Assembly (NCBI RefSeq): GCF_019801175.1
Contig: NZ_JAHVJR010000001.1
Location: 2,232,001-2,296,000 of the forward strand
DNA: 64,000 nt
From: Vannielia litorea
GTDB taxonomy: Bacteria > Pseudomonadota > Alphaproteobacteria > Rhodobacterales > Rhodobacteraceae
Reading direction: 5' to 3'
In this document: positions 39,003 through 47,172 of the stretch, in pieces
Position numbering within the stretch: the stretch's first letter is position 1
How the letters are laid out: the number at the start of each line of letters is the position of its first letter
The notes under the pieces: model-generated
Seen by the model: only the letters and a program-made list of their open reading frames with translations
Told to the model about the DNA's origin: nothing
Database searches by the model: none
Program-made: the position numbers and the translations under genes

Positions 39003-39500
39003 ATGGCAGAGCGGATCACGGCAAAACCTCTTACGGCAGAAGGGTTTAGGCCCTTTGGTGACGTGATCGAGCCGGAGGGGGCGCCGGACAAGTTAATCAA
39101 TGCTGGCCTCTGCGGGCGGTTCCACGACCGGGCGCGGCTGGACTTTGGCGACGGGCGGGCCGGGCTTTCACTCTTCGATGCGGAGGCGCGGGACTGGCCG
39201 CTGAGGGTGGATCTGGTGGAGCGTCACCCGGAGGGGAGCCAGGCGTTCATGCCTGTTTCGGGGGCGCGGATGATCGTGGTGGTGGCCGAGGATAAGGGCG
39301 GGATTCCTGTGAATTATCAGGCCTTTGTCAGCGATCCCGGGCAGGTTGTGAACCTGCTCAGGAACACGTGGCACGGGGTGCTGGCGCCCCTTGGCGAGCG
39401 CGGGCAGTTTGCCGTTCTGGACCGGATCGGAGAGGGGGCGAACCTTGAGGAATACCCGCTCGATCCGCCGCTTTGGGTGGAGCCCGGCGAGGGCGTTTGA
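39003..39500 (+). CDS. allA: Ureidoglycolate lyase
   Basis: A 165-residue cupin-type enzyme releasing urea and glyoxylate from ureidoglycolate: ITAKPLTAEGFRPFGDVIE, VDLVERHPEGSQAFMPVSG and LLRNTWHGVLAPL are family signatures. It makes the urea consumed by the urease encoded downstream. AGGAAGTGAG precedes the ATG. Confidence 0.95.
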   Translation: MAERITAKPLTAEGFRPFGDVIEPEGAPDKLINAGLCGRFHDRARLDFGDGRAGLSLFDAEARDWPLRVDLVERHPEGSQAFMPVSGARMIVVVAEDKGGIPVNYQAFVSDPGQVVNLLRNTWHGVLAPLGERGQFAVLDRIGEGANLEEYPLDPPLWVEPGEGV

Positions 39501-39554
39501 CTGCGCTTTGGCGCACATCAGCGAGAAACCGACCCATTAACCTTCAAAAATGCT

Positions 39555-39598
39555 GATGCACATCTGATGCACATCCCATGCACAACTGATGCATACGC
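39555..39598 (-). repeat. Second array of 11-bp phased repeats
   Basis: Read on the minus strand the units are GCGTATGCATC, AGTTGTGCATG, GGATGTGCATC and AGATGTGCATC, four in exact 11-bp register. Two of them are identical to units of the 3391-3445 array, and the order of variants is similar. It lies between the convergent 3' ends of allA and gap, so it is unlikely to be a promoter. Confidence 0.8.
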
Positions 39599-39664
39599 GA
39601 TCTGGCCCAGTCACAAACCTTAACGGGCCGCACGCGCGGTGCCGCGGACGCCCCGCTGCCCCAC

Positions 39665-40636
39665 TCAGGCGCCCATCCGCTCGGCCATGTCGAGCATCCG
39701 GGCGGAGAAGCCCCACTCGTTGTCATACCAGCCGAAGACACGGGTCAGCCCGCCCGCGACGGAGGTTTCGCGCGGGGCGACGATGAGGCTTTCGGGGCGG
39801 GCACGCAGATCGGAGGAGACCAGCGGCTGATCGGTGCTGCCGATGATCGGGCCACGGGCGTCGGAGAGGGCGGCGTTGACCGCCTCGGCAGTGGTCCTTT
39901 CGCGGGTGCTCACGGTGAGGTCGATGGCGGAGACGGAGGCGGTGGGCACGCGGAGCGCGCGCGCCTCAATCCGGCCCGCGAGGCCGGGCAGCACCCGGTC
40001 GATCAACCGGGCGGCGGAGGTGGTGGTGGGCACCATCGAGAGGGCGGCGGCGCGGGAGCGTTCGGGCGCCTTGCGCGGCGCGTCCACCGTGGGCTGGGCG
40101 CCGGTGTAGCAATGAACGGTGGTCATCTGCCCGGCCTCGACGCCGAAGGCCTCGTCGAGCACGCGAAGCAGTGGCGCGAGGGCGTTGGTGGTGCAGGAGG
40201 CATTGGACACGATCCGCTGGCCGGAGAGCGCCTCGTCGTTCGCACCCATGACCACGGTGACATCGGCCTCGTCGGAGGGGCCGGAAACCAGCACCGAGCG
40301 CGCGCCCGCCGCCAGCCCGCGCTCGGCCACGAAGCGCTTGCCGGCGAGGCCAGTGCATTCGAGCACCACGTCGACGCCGGAGAGATCGAGCGTGGAGAGG
40401 TCGGGCGTGGCGGTGAAGCGGATCGGCTTGCCGCTGACGATGAGCTGCTCGGGGCCGGTCGAGACCTCGCCCGGCCAGGGGCCGAAGACGCTGTCATAGG
40501 CGAAGAGGTAGGCGCAGGTCTCGATCGGCTCGATATCGTTGATCAGCGCGAGGGTGATGCCGGGCCGTGAGGCGAGGAGCTGGCGGAGGACGGTGCGACC
40601 GATCCGGCCGAAGCCGTTGATGGCGATGGTGGTCAT
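39665..40636 (-). CDS. Glyceraldehyde-3-phosphate dehydrogenase-type enzyme (divergent paralogue)
   Basis: A 323-residue GAPDH-fold protein with NGFGRIGR at the start, catalytic Cys 148 in NASCTTN and base His 175 in TVHCYTGAQ. Several positions depart from housekeeping GapA: PTVDAPRKAPERSRAA replaces the usual LVDGPHKDLRRARAA-type stretch, and TTTSAARLID replaces the STGAAKA helix. It may act on another phosphorylated aldehyde such as erythrose 4-phosphate. No other glycolytic gene is near. Confidence 0.88.
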   Translation of the reverse strand: MTTIAINGFGRIGRTVLRQLLASRPGITLALINDIEPIETCAYLFAYDSVFGPWPGEVSTGPEQLIVSGKPIRFTATPDLSTLDLSGVDVVLECTGLAGKRFVAERGLAAGARSVLVSGPSDEADVTVVMGANDEALSGQRIVSNASCTTNALAPLLRVLDEAFGVEAGQMTTVHCYTGAQPTVDAPRKAPERSRAAALSMVPTTTSAARLIDRVLPGLAGRIEARALRVPTASVSAIDLTVSTRERTTAEAVNAALSDARGPIIGSTDQPLVSSDLRARPESLIVAPRETSVAGGLTRVFGWYDNEWGFSARMLDMAERMGA

Positions 40637-40709
40637 GGGGGGCTCCGACTCGGGGGCAGGTTTGGCCGGAGGCTGCGACGGGCGCACGCCGGGGGCAACC
40701 CCTGCCCTG

Positions 40710-41177
40710 TCAGGCGGTGTCGAGCCGGAACTTGAGGAAGCTCTGGCCGGCGTGGGTGACCTCGCCCACGGGGGCGGCCCCCAAGCGGCGGAGCGCCGAG
40801 AGGTTGCGGCGGGAGGGGGCGAGCAAGAAGGTGACGAAGGGGATGCGCGGATCGTTGCGGGCGTGATCGAGCGCCTGCGCGGCGATGCGCAGGCCCTGCC
40901 CGAAGGCGGCGGGGGTGAGGACAAGGCCGAAATCCCACTCGTCGCCCTCTTTCTGGAAGCCGCCCCAGCCGATGTAGCTCTCGCCGTCGAGAAAGGCCCA
41001 GTGGCCGAGGCCATCGCGCACCCATGTCGCCTCTTTCGCGGCGACGAAATCGGCCACGTCATCGAGGGTCCACGGCTGGGTGAGCAGCGGCAGGTGGTCG
41101 GCGATGCGCGGGTCGTTCATGTGGGCGAGCAGCAGGTCGGGGGCGATCTGGGGCAAGCGGGTGAAGGTGACGGGCAT
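40710..41177 (-). CDS. GNAT-family N-acetyltransferase
   Basis: A 155-residue GNAT protein. The acetyl-CoA-binding region is LTPAAFGQGLRIAAQALDHA and the later strand VTFLLAPSRRNLSALRRLGAAPVGE is characteristic of RimJ/ribosomal-type acyltransferases. The acceptor is unknown. It starts at ATG 41177; the longer frame upstream runs through the oppositely oriented Rrf2 and reductase genes. Confidence 0.85.
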   Translation of the reverse strand: MPVTFTRLPQIAPDLLLAHMNDPRIADHLPLLTQPWTLDDVADFVAAKEATWVRDGLGHWAFLDGESYIGWGGFQKEGDEWDFGLVLTPAAFGQGLRIAAQALDHARNDPRIPFVTFLLAPSRRNLSALRRLGAAPVGEVTHAGQSFLKFRLDTA

Positions 41178-41285
41178 GGGCGGCTCCGGTTGGCTTAGCG
41201 ATGGCGTAGCGGGGCAAGGCCGGGGGAGGAAGCCGGTGCGGGCCAGTATGACGGGGGTGTGATGGGGGATTGCGCGGCGTGCGCG

Positions 41286-41310
41286 AATCGTAATATTAAA
41301 AGTTACGATT
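41286..41310. promoter_or_regulatory. Perfect inverted-repeat operator upstream of Rrf2 gene
   Basis: AATCGTAA and TTACGATT (8-bp arms, 9-base spacer) end 14 bases before the Rrf2 start. The left arm overlaps TAATAT (41291-41296), a good -10; a -35-like TTGCGC is 15 bases upstream of it. AT-rich against its surroundings. This is probably the site of Rrf2 autoregulation. Confidence 0.75.
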
Positions 41311-41324
41311 AAGCGGAGGCGCGG

Positions 41325-41786
41325 ATGAAACGCGACAGCAGACTCTCGATGGTGCTCCATGCGCTGCTGCACATGGCCGATCATGCGGGCCCGATGAGCT
41401 CTGAGGTGCTGGCCAAGTGCATGTGCACCAACCCGGTTGTGGTGCGGCGCACGATGGGGCTGCTGCGCGAGGCCGGTCTGGTGCGGGCGACGCGCGGCGC
41501 GGCGGGCGGCTGGGAGCTGGCGGTGCCCTTGGAGGGCGTCACCCTGCGGCAGCTGCACGAGGCGCTGGGGGAGCCGACGGTGTTTGCCATTGGGCACAAG
41601 AACGAGGCGCCGGGCTGCCTTGTGGAGCAGGCGGTGAACGCGGTGATGGACGATGCCTTTGTCGCCGCCGAGGCGCTGCTGCTGGAGCGGTTTGCCGCCG
41701 TTACGCTGGCCGATCTGGCTAAGGAATTCAGCGCCCGGTTCGCGGCGCACAGGTCCGGCGCGAAGGCCGGGATAGCAAAAGGATAA
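41325..41786 (+). CDS. Rrf2-family transcriptional regulator
   Basis: A 153-residue Rrf2 winged-helix protein: RLSMVLHALLHMADHAGPMSSEVLAKCM, RRTMGLLREAGLVRATRGAAGGWELA (wing). It has cysteines at CMC (47-49 region) and APGCLVEQ, but not the three-Cys cluster of iron-sulfur IscR. It probably senses redox or a small reactive species and controls the reductase 5 bases downstream. GGAGG precedes the ATG. Confidence 0.9.
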   Translation: MKRDSRLSMVLHALLHMADHAGPMSSEVLAKCMCTNPVVVRRTMGLLREAGLVRATRGAAGGWELAVPLEGVTLRQLHEALGEPTVFAIGHKNEAPGCLVEQAVNAVMDDAFVAAEALLLERFAAVTLADLAKEFSARFAAHRSGAKAGIAKG

Positions 41787-41790
41787 CCCC

Positions 41791-42669
41791 ATGACATTCG
41801 ATGCGATCGTGATCGGCGGTGGCCCCGCCGGCCAATCTGCTGCGCTCCAGCTTCTGCGGGCGCGGCGCTCAGTGGCCATTGTGGATGCAGGCCAGCCCCG
41901 CAACGCGCGGGCGGCCCATGCGCAGGGCTTCTTCACTCGCGACGGCACGCCGCCTGCGAGCCTGCTGGAGATCTCGCGGGCGCAGCTGGAGAAATACGGA
42001 ACGCTTGAGTGGGTCGAGGGCGAGGCGGTTGCAGCCGAAGGCCAGATCGACGGCTTCCGGGTGGCGCTGGCCGGGGGCCGGGTGCTGGAGGGTCGGCGGC
42101 TGGTTCTGGCCACGGGCGTGAAAGATGACTTGCCGGAGGTCGAGGGGCTGGAGCCGCTTTGGGGGCGGCAGGTGTTTCACTGCCCCTACTGCCACGGCTA
42201 CGAGCTGGAGCAGGGCGACATTGGCGTGATTGGCAGCTCGGAGCTGGTGGTGCATATGGCGGAGCTGATCACCGAGTGGGGCGAGGTGACGTTCTTGCCC
42301 TTCGGGTTCCTGCCCGCGCCGGAGCAGGCGGCGGCGATGGAGGCACGGGGCGTGCGGGTGGAAGAGGCGGCGCTGGTGCGGCTGGAGGCCGGGCCGGTGG
42401 CGCATCTGGCAGACGGGCGGGCGCTGAAGTTCGACGGGCTCTTTGCCGCGAGCCGGGTCTGGCCCGCCTCGCCGATTGCGGAGGCACTGGGCTGCGCGGT
42501 GGAAGAGACGCCGATGGGCGGCATGGTGGCGGTGGATGCGATGGGCGCGACCAGCGTGGCGGGCGTATTCTCCTGCGGGGATACGGCGAAGCAGCCGCAT
42601 TCGATCGCGCTGGCCGTGGGGCAAGGGGCTTTTGCCGGGGCGGCGGTGCATCGGAGTTTGGTGTTCTGA
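41791..42669 (+). CDS. Thioredoxin-reductase-like FAD/NAD(P)H disulfide oxidoreductase
   Basis: A 292-residue protein with FAD motif GGGPAG (9-14), the redox pair CPYC (131-134) in the extended HCPYCHGYE context, and C-terminal GVFSCGDTA. The CPYCHGYE form occurs in TrxR-like oxidases and small-molecule dithiol oxidoreductases as well as reductases, so the partner is unknown. It is co-transcribed with the Rrf2 regulator (4-base gap), a common redox-stress pair. Confidence 0.88.
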   Translation: MTFDAIVIGGGPAGQSAALQLLRARRSVAIVDAGQPRNARAAHAQGFFTRDGTPPASLLEISRAQLEKYGTLEWVEGEAVAAEGQIDGFRVALAGGRVLEGRRLVLATGVKDDLPEVEGLEPLWGRQVFHCPYCHGYELEQGDIGVIGSSELVVHMAELITEWGEVTFLPFGFLPAPEQAAAMEARGVRVEEAALVRLEAGPVAHLADGRALKFDGLFAASRVWPASPIAEALGCAVEETPMGGMVAVDAMGATSVAGVFSCGDTAKQPHSIALAVGQGAFAGAAVHRSLVF

Positions 42670-42684
42670 GCCGCGCGCGCCGCC

Positions 42685-43515
42685 CTACGGGTGGTGCGGA
42701 AGCGGGGCGTGGCGGTTCACGTCCTTGTAGAGCAGATAACGGAACTGCCCCGGCCCGCCCGCGTAGCAGGCCTGCGGACAGAAGGCGCGGAGCCACATGA
42801 AATCTCCCGGACCGACCTCGACCCAATCGGTGTTGAGCCGGTAGGCGCCCTTGCCCTGCAGCACGTAGAGCCCGTGCTCCATGACGTGGGTTTCAAGGAA
42901 GGGAATGCAGAGGCCCGGGTCGAGGGTGACGATGGTGACGTGGAAATCGAAGGCCATGTCGGCCGGGTCCATGAACCGCGTGGTGCCCCAGAGGCCGCCC
43001 TCGGCGGGCATCGGGACCGGCTCGATCTCGGCGTCGTTGCGGTGGAAGAAGGCGGGCGGCTCCACGCCCGGCGCGGGCTGGTAGCGCTTGCGGAACCAAT
43101 GGAAGACGGCAACCTCCTCGCCCTCTGCGGTGAGGCTCCAGCGTGCGGAGGGGGGCAGGTAGGCAAAGCTGCCGGGGGTCAGCAGGTGGGTTTCACCGCC
43201 GATATCCAGCCGCGCCGCTCCGTGGGTGAGAAAGAGCGCCGATTGCACCCCTTCCTCGCCCTCGTCCCGGTCGGTGCCGCCGCCGGGCGCGACCTCTGCC
43301 ACATATTGCGAGAAGGTCTCGGCAAAGCCGGAGAGCGGGCGGGCCAGCACCCAGAAGCGGGTTTCGCGCCAGCCGGGCAGGAAGGAGGTGACGATTTCGC
43401 GCTGCACGCTCGCCGGGATCACCGCGTAGGCGGTGGTGAAGGCGGCGGAGGAGGAGAGCTTTTCGGTCTGGGGCGGCATGCCGCCGGGGGGGCGGGCGTA
43501 GGTGCGGGTGGTCAT
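42685..43515 (-). CDS. allE: (S)-ureidoglycine aminohydrolase
   Basis: A 276-residue bicupin enzyme releasing ammonia from (S)-ureidoglycine. The conserved C-terminal cupin has HVMEHGLYVLQGKGAYRLNTDWVEV with its metal ligands (ETHVMEH and later), and the PGDFMWLRAFCPQACYAGG segment is diagnostic. It works between allantoate breakdown and AllA. The allantoate amidohydrolase needed before it is not in the window. Confidence 0.94.
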   Translation of the reverse strand: MTTRTYARPPGGMPPQTEKLSSSAAFTTAYAVIPASVQREIVTSFLPGWRETRFWVLARPLSGFAETFSQYVAEVAPGGGTDRDEGEEGVQSALFLTHGAARLDIGGETHLLTPGSFAYLPPSARWSLTAEGEEVAVFHWFRKRYQPAPGVEPPAFFHRNDAEIEPVPMPAEGGLWGTTRFMDPADMAFDFHVTIVTLDPGLCIPFLETHVMEHGLYVLQGKGAYRLNTDWVEVGPGDFMWLRAFCPQACYAGGPGQFRYLLYKDVNRHAPLPHHP

Positions 43516-43584
43516 GGCGGTCTTTCCTGAGGTGGGCCTCTGGTAGCACCGGGCGGGGCGGGCTGGAAAGCCCCCTGCCCCGCG

Positions 43585-44358
43585 TCAGCCGATGGTTCGC
43601 GCGCGGGCGGTGGCGGCGGAGAGGCCCTCGGCGATGAGGCCTGCGAGCGGCGAGGCGCGCATGGCCTCGAGCCCGGCGGCGGTGGTGCCGGCGTAATCGA
43701 CCATCTCCTGCACGTGCTCGGCGGGCGTGGGGCCGGTGGCCATCATCCGGCCTGCGGCGAGGAAGAGCTGGCGGGTGGCGGCGAGGGCGGTTTCAGGCGC
43801 GACGCCCTCGCTCTCGGCGTAGCGTTGCACCGCCTCGGCGAAGAAGGCGACGAAGCCGGGCACCGGGCCAGTGATGGCGGTGAAGACATCGAGTTGGGCT
43901 TCGCCCGGCAGTTCAGCTGTGGTGCCGAGGGCGGAGAAGAGTTCGGAGGCCAGCGCCTTGTCGGCCCCCGTGGCGCCGGGGGCGGCGGTGAAGGGGGAGA
44001 AGGCGAGGCGGTCGCCGGCGGCGGGGGAGGACATGGCGCGGATCGTGCGGGTGCTGCCCGTCAACTCGGTGAGGCGGGCAAGGGTGATGCCGGCCATGGT
44101 TGAGAGCACGGGCTTGGCGGTGGTGATCCGGAGGCCGGGCGCGGCAGCGGGCGGGACGCAGAGCAGGAGCGCGTCGGCCTCTGCAGCGGCCTCGGCGGGC
44201 GTGGTGGTGCGGCAGGGCAGACCCTCGGGCGCGGCGCCGGTGGTATTGGCGAGGATCAGGCGCGCGGGCGGGTGGCCCGAGGCGATGAGGCCACGGGCGA
44301 TTTCGCGGCCCAGCATGCCGGTGCCGATGAGGGCGAGGGTCGTTTGAGCGAGTGTCAT
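43585..44358 (-). CDS. Pyrroline-5-carboxylate reductase-like oxidoreductase
   Basis: A 257-residue protein of the ProC family: Rossmann start LALIGTGMLGREIARGLIASG, LLLCVPP, SPFTAAPG in place of the usual P-N-T-P-A motif, and the C-terminal TGPTPAEHVQEMVDYAGTTAAGLEAM dimer helix. The conserved mid-region AMSSPAAGDRLAFSP departs from true ProC enzymes, so the substrate may not be P5C. It follows allE on the same strand but is transcribed before it. Confidence 0.85.
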   Translation of the reverse strand: MTLAQTTLALIGTGMLGREIARGLIASGHPPARLILANTTGAAPEGLPCRTTTPAEAAAEADALLLCVPPAAAPGLRITTAKPVLSTMAGITLARLTELTGSTRTIRAMSSPAAGDRLAFSPFTAAPGATGADKALASELFSALGTTAELPGEAQLDVFTAITGPVPGFVAFFAEAVQRYAESEGVAPETALAATRQLFLAAGRMMATGPTPAEHVQEMVDYAGTTAAGLEAMRASPLAGLIAEGLSAATARARTIG

Positions 44359-44469
44359 GAAGCCTCCGTGCGATGCGCCTCCCCTGCCCTAGCGGAGGGA
44401 CGCGGCTTGGGGAAGCGCGGCGGCAAGCCCGGCCAAGGACCGTTACCAACCGGCGGTTGTGACTATTTT

Positions 44470-44485
44470 TTGATCATTTGGTCAG
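44470..44485. promoter_or_regulatory. RutR-like operator upstream of preA
   Basis: TTGATCA-TT-TGGTCAG matches the known RutR box TTGACCA-N2-TGGTCAA at 12 of 14 specified positions. It lies about 97 bases before preA, a pyrimidine-catabolism gene, which fits RutR/PydR control in alphaproteobacteria. No rutR gene is in the window. Confidence 0.65.
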
Positions 44486-44581
44486 AAATTTGCTGCCAAG
44501 GGCTCGGCCGCGCGTGAATTTCATTGACCGGACGGGGGCAACGGGCGGACGCTGGAGGGGAAACAGAGGATCGAGGACGCC

Positions 44582-45679
44582 GTGGCAAACACACTTGCAA
44601 CCACTTTCACTGGACTTGAGTTCGTTAACCCCTTCGTGTTGGCCTCGGCCCCGCCGACGGAGAGCAAACGGAAAATCCTGAAGGCCTTCGAGGCCGGTTG
44701 GGGCGGCGTGGTAACCAAGACCATCGGCCTGCACCCGGTGGAAAACGTGGCCGGGCCGAAGACGATCTACCAACGGACCAGCGAGCAGAAGCCCTATGTG
44801 TCGCGGATGAAGCGGCCCGACACCGTTTCGCACTCGTCGTGGAACTGGGAGCTGATCTCGGACCAGCCACTGGAGCAATGGCTGCCCGACCTCGAAGAAA
44901 TCAAGACCACCTACCCCGACCGCATGGTGATTGCCTCAATCATGGCCGGCTGCGGCAACGAGGAGGAGATGGAAGCCTGGCGCAAGCTGGCGCGAGCCGT
45001 GGTGAATGTGGGCTGCGACGCGCTGGAGCTGAACCTCTCCTGCCCGCATATGGACCGCAAGGACATGGGCGCGAACATCGCCAATGACGAGGACATCATC
45101 CGCGCCATCCTGAAGGCGGTGAAGAGCGCGGTGGATGTGCCTGTCTGGGTCAAGCTGACGCCCGCGACCTCGACCCTCGTGGATGCCGCCGGGGCGGCCT
45201 ATGAGGCGGGCGCGGCCTCGATCTCGCTGTGCAACACCTTCCCCTCGCTGCCGCTGATGGACCCGGAGACGCTGAAGTTCGAGGTGGAGGTCGACGGGCT
45301 CGTCACCTCCGGCGGGCTGGGCGGGCTGGCGATTTTGCATCAGGCGTTGCAGCGGGTCTCGGACATTTCGCGTGCCTATCCCGATCAGTCGATCTCGGGG
45401 ATCGGCGGGATCAAGGGCTTCCGCGAGGCGTTCAACTTTATCGTCCACGGCGCGGGCAACCTGCAGGTTTGCACGGCGGCGATGGAAGAGAAAGGCAGCG
45501 GCGGCGTGGGCGTGCAGCTCATTCAGGAGCTGAAGGACGACCTGAGCGACTACATGGAGCGCATGGGCCATTCCTCGATCGAGGATTTCCGGGGGATCGC
45601 GCGGGAGCGGATCGTGGAGCACGCGCAGGTGCGCCGGAAGAGCGAAGAATACAACGGTGGCTACGCGAAGTCCGCCTGA
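44582..45679 (+). CDS. preA: Dihydropyrimidine dehydrogenase catalytic subunit (PreA-like), lacking the ferredoxin tail
   Basis: A 365-residue FMN-binding TIM barrel of the DPD/dihydroorotate dehydrogenase family. It has LASAPPTESKRKILKAFEAGWGG at the start, the active-site Cys 154 in NLSCPHMDRKDMG, and the FMN-phosphate site ISGIGGIKG. It would reduce uracil or thymine to the dihydro forms. E. coli PreA has a C-terminal 4Fe-4S ferredoxin domain; this protein ends without any CxxCxxC cluster, and no PreT-like partner follows. The GTG start is at 44582. The RutR-like box upstream supports the pyrimidine role. Confidence 0.82.
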   Translation: MANTLATTFTGLEFVNPFVLASAPPTESKRKILKAFEAGWGGVVTKTIGLHPVENVAGPKTIYQRTSEQKPYVSRMKRPDTVSHSSWNWELISDQPLEQWLPDLEEIKTTYPDRMVIASIMAGCGNEEEMEAWRKLARAVVNVGCDALELNLSCPHMDRKDMGANIANDEDIIRAILKAVKSAVDVPVWVKLTPATSTLVDAAGAAYEAGAASISLCNTFPSLPLMDPETLKFEVEVDGLVTSGGLGGLAILHQALQRVSDISRAYPDQSISGIGGIKGFREAFNFIVHGAGNLQVCTAAMEEKGSGGVGVQLIQELKDDLSDYMERMGHSSIEDFRGIARERIVEHAQVRRKSEEYNGGYAKSA

Positions 45680-45719
45680 GGCGGGGTGAAGGGCGCGGTG
45701 TGGCGGGGCGAGTCCCGCC

Positions 45720-46415
45720 CTACACGCTGACCTCTGCCATGAGCGCCGACTTCTCGATCTCGCCACGGGCACCGGAGGCCCGCACCTCGCCACGGCGGAG
45801 CACCACGAAACGGTCAGCGAGGTTGTAGGCGAACTCGAAATACTGCTCGACGAGAATGATCGCCATATCGCCCCGGTCGCGCAGATATTCGATCACCTTG
45901 CCGATCTGCTGGATGATGTTGGGCTGAATGCCCTCGGTCGGCTCGTCGAGCAACAGGAGCTTGGGCTTGGTCATCATCGCGCGGGCGATGGCGAGTTGCT
46001 GCTGCTGGCCGCCGGACAGGTCGCCGCCGCGACGGCCGATGAACTCCTTGAGGATCGGGAAGAGCTCGAAGACCTCGCCCGGGATCTCGTGTTCCGAGCG
46101 AGGCAGGCAGGCGTAGGCGGTTTCGAGGTTTTCCTTCACGGTGAGCAGCGGGAAAATGTCACGGCCCTGCGGGACGTAGGCGAGGCCGCGTTGGGCCATT
46201 TCGTGGGCAGGGAGCTTGCCGATCTCGGTGCCGTCGAAGGTGACGCTGCCGCCGGAGCGGGCGTGGGTGCCGGAGATCGCCTTCATCAAAGAAGTCTTGC
46301 CGACGCCGTTGGTGCCCATGACGCAGGTGACTTCGCCCTGCCGGGCCTCCATCGAGATGCCGTGCAGGATCTGGCTGTGGCCGTAGTGCAGGGTGAGGCC
46401 GTCGAGTGTGAGCAT
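45720..46415 (-). CDS. urtE: Urea ABC transporter ATPase UrtE
   Basis: A 231-residue branched-chain-amino-acid-type ABC ATPase: Walker A GTNGVGKT (34-41), signature LSGGQQQQLAIARAM, Walker B LLLLDEPTEGIQP. The ATG at 46415 gives the usual UrtE N-terminus (MLTLDGLTLHYGHSQILHGI). A TTG at 46442, overlapping the urtD stop and preceded by GAGGTG 6 bases away, is also possible and has the better ribosome site. It is the last gene of urtABCDE. Confidence 0.95.
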   Translation of the reverse strand: MLTLDGLTLHYGHSQILHGISMEARQGEVTCVMGTNGVGKTSLMKAISGTHARSGGSVTFDGTEIGKLPAHEMAQRGLAYVPQGRDIFPLLTVKENLETAYACLPRSEHEIPGEVFELFPILKEFIGRRGGDLSGGQQQQLAIARAMMTKPKLLLLDEPTEGIQPNIIQQIGKVIEYLRDRGDMAIILVEQYFEFAYNLADRFVVLRRGEVRASGARGEIEKSALMAEVSV

Positions 46416-46431
46416 GGCGGGTTTTGGAGAT

Positions 46432-47172
46432 TCAGCGGCCAAGGTACACCTCGATGACTTCGGGGTTGGAGGTGACGTGGTCGAGCGAGCCTTCGGCCAG
46501 CACCGAACCTTCGTGCAGCACGGTCACCTTACATTCGAGCCGCCGGACAAACTCCATATCGTGCTCGACGACCACGACGGCGCGGGTTTTGGCCGCTTCC
46601 TTCAGGATGTCGGTGGTGTGCTCGCGTTCGGCGAGGGTCATGCCCGCCGCCGGTTCATCGACCAGCAGGAGGCGGGGTTCCTGCGCCAGCAGCATGCCGA
46701 TTTCGAGCCATTGCTTTTGCCCGTGGGAGAGCTCGCCGGAGGTGCGCTCCAACTCGTCCGCAAGGCCGATCTCGGCGGCGAGTTCGACCACGCGGTTCTG
46801 GTCGGCCTTGGAGGGTTTCCAGAACAGGACGGAGGACCAGCCGCGCTTGTTTTGCAGTGCCATGGTGAGGTTTTCGCGGACCGATTGATCCTCGAAGACC
46901 GTGGGCTTCTGGAACTTGCGGCCAATGCCGGCCTGGGCGATCCTGGCCTCGTTCATCCCCACGAGGTTGCGGCTCATCTCGCCCCAGATCACCTTGCCCT
47001 CGTCGGGCTTGGTCTTGCCGGTGACGATGTCCATGAAGGTGGTCTTGCCGGCACCGTTGGGGCCGATGATGGCGCGCAGCTCGGCCTCTCCGATGTTGAA
47101 GCTGAGGTTCCGGATGGCCTTGTAGCCATCGAAGGTGACGGAGATGCCGTTGACTTCAAGCAGAGTGCTCAT
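46432..47172 (-). CDS. urtD: Urea ABC transporter ATPase UrtD
   Basis: A 246-residue ATPase: Walker A GPNGAGKT (37-44), signature LSHGQKQWLEIGMLL, Walker B LLLVDEPAAGM. The ARIAQAGIGRKFQKPTVFEDQSVRENL stretch is typical of UrtD/LivG. It overlaps urtC by 4 bases. Confidence 0.96.
   Translation of the reverse strand: MSTLLEVNGISVTFDGYKAIRNLSFNIGEAELRAIIGPNGAGKTTFMDIVTGKTKPDEGKVIWGEMSRNLVGMNEARIAQAGIGRKFQKPTVFEDQSVRENLTMALQNKRGWSSVLFWKPSKADQNRVVELAAEIGLADELERTSGELSHGQKQWLEIGMLLAQEPRLLLVDEPAAGMTLAEREHTTDILKEAAKTRAVVVVEHDMEFVRRLECKVTVLHEGSVLAEGSLDHVTSNPEVIEVYLGR

Noticed and set aside
41325..41786. IscR iron-sulfur regulator
   Set aside because: The three-Cys cluster region of IscR is not present and no isc or suf genes are near.
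44582..45679. Class 2 dihydroorotate dehydrogenase PyrD
   Set aside because: The active-site residue is Cys in NLSCPH as in DPD-type enzymes, and the RutR-like box indicates pyrimidine breakdown, not synthesis.
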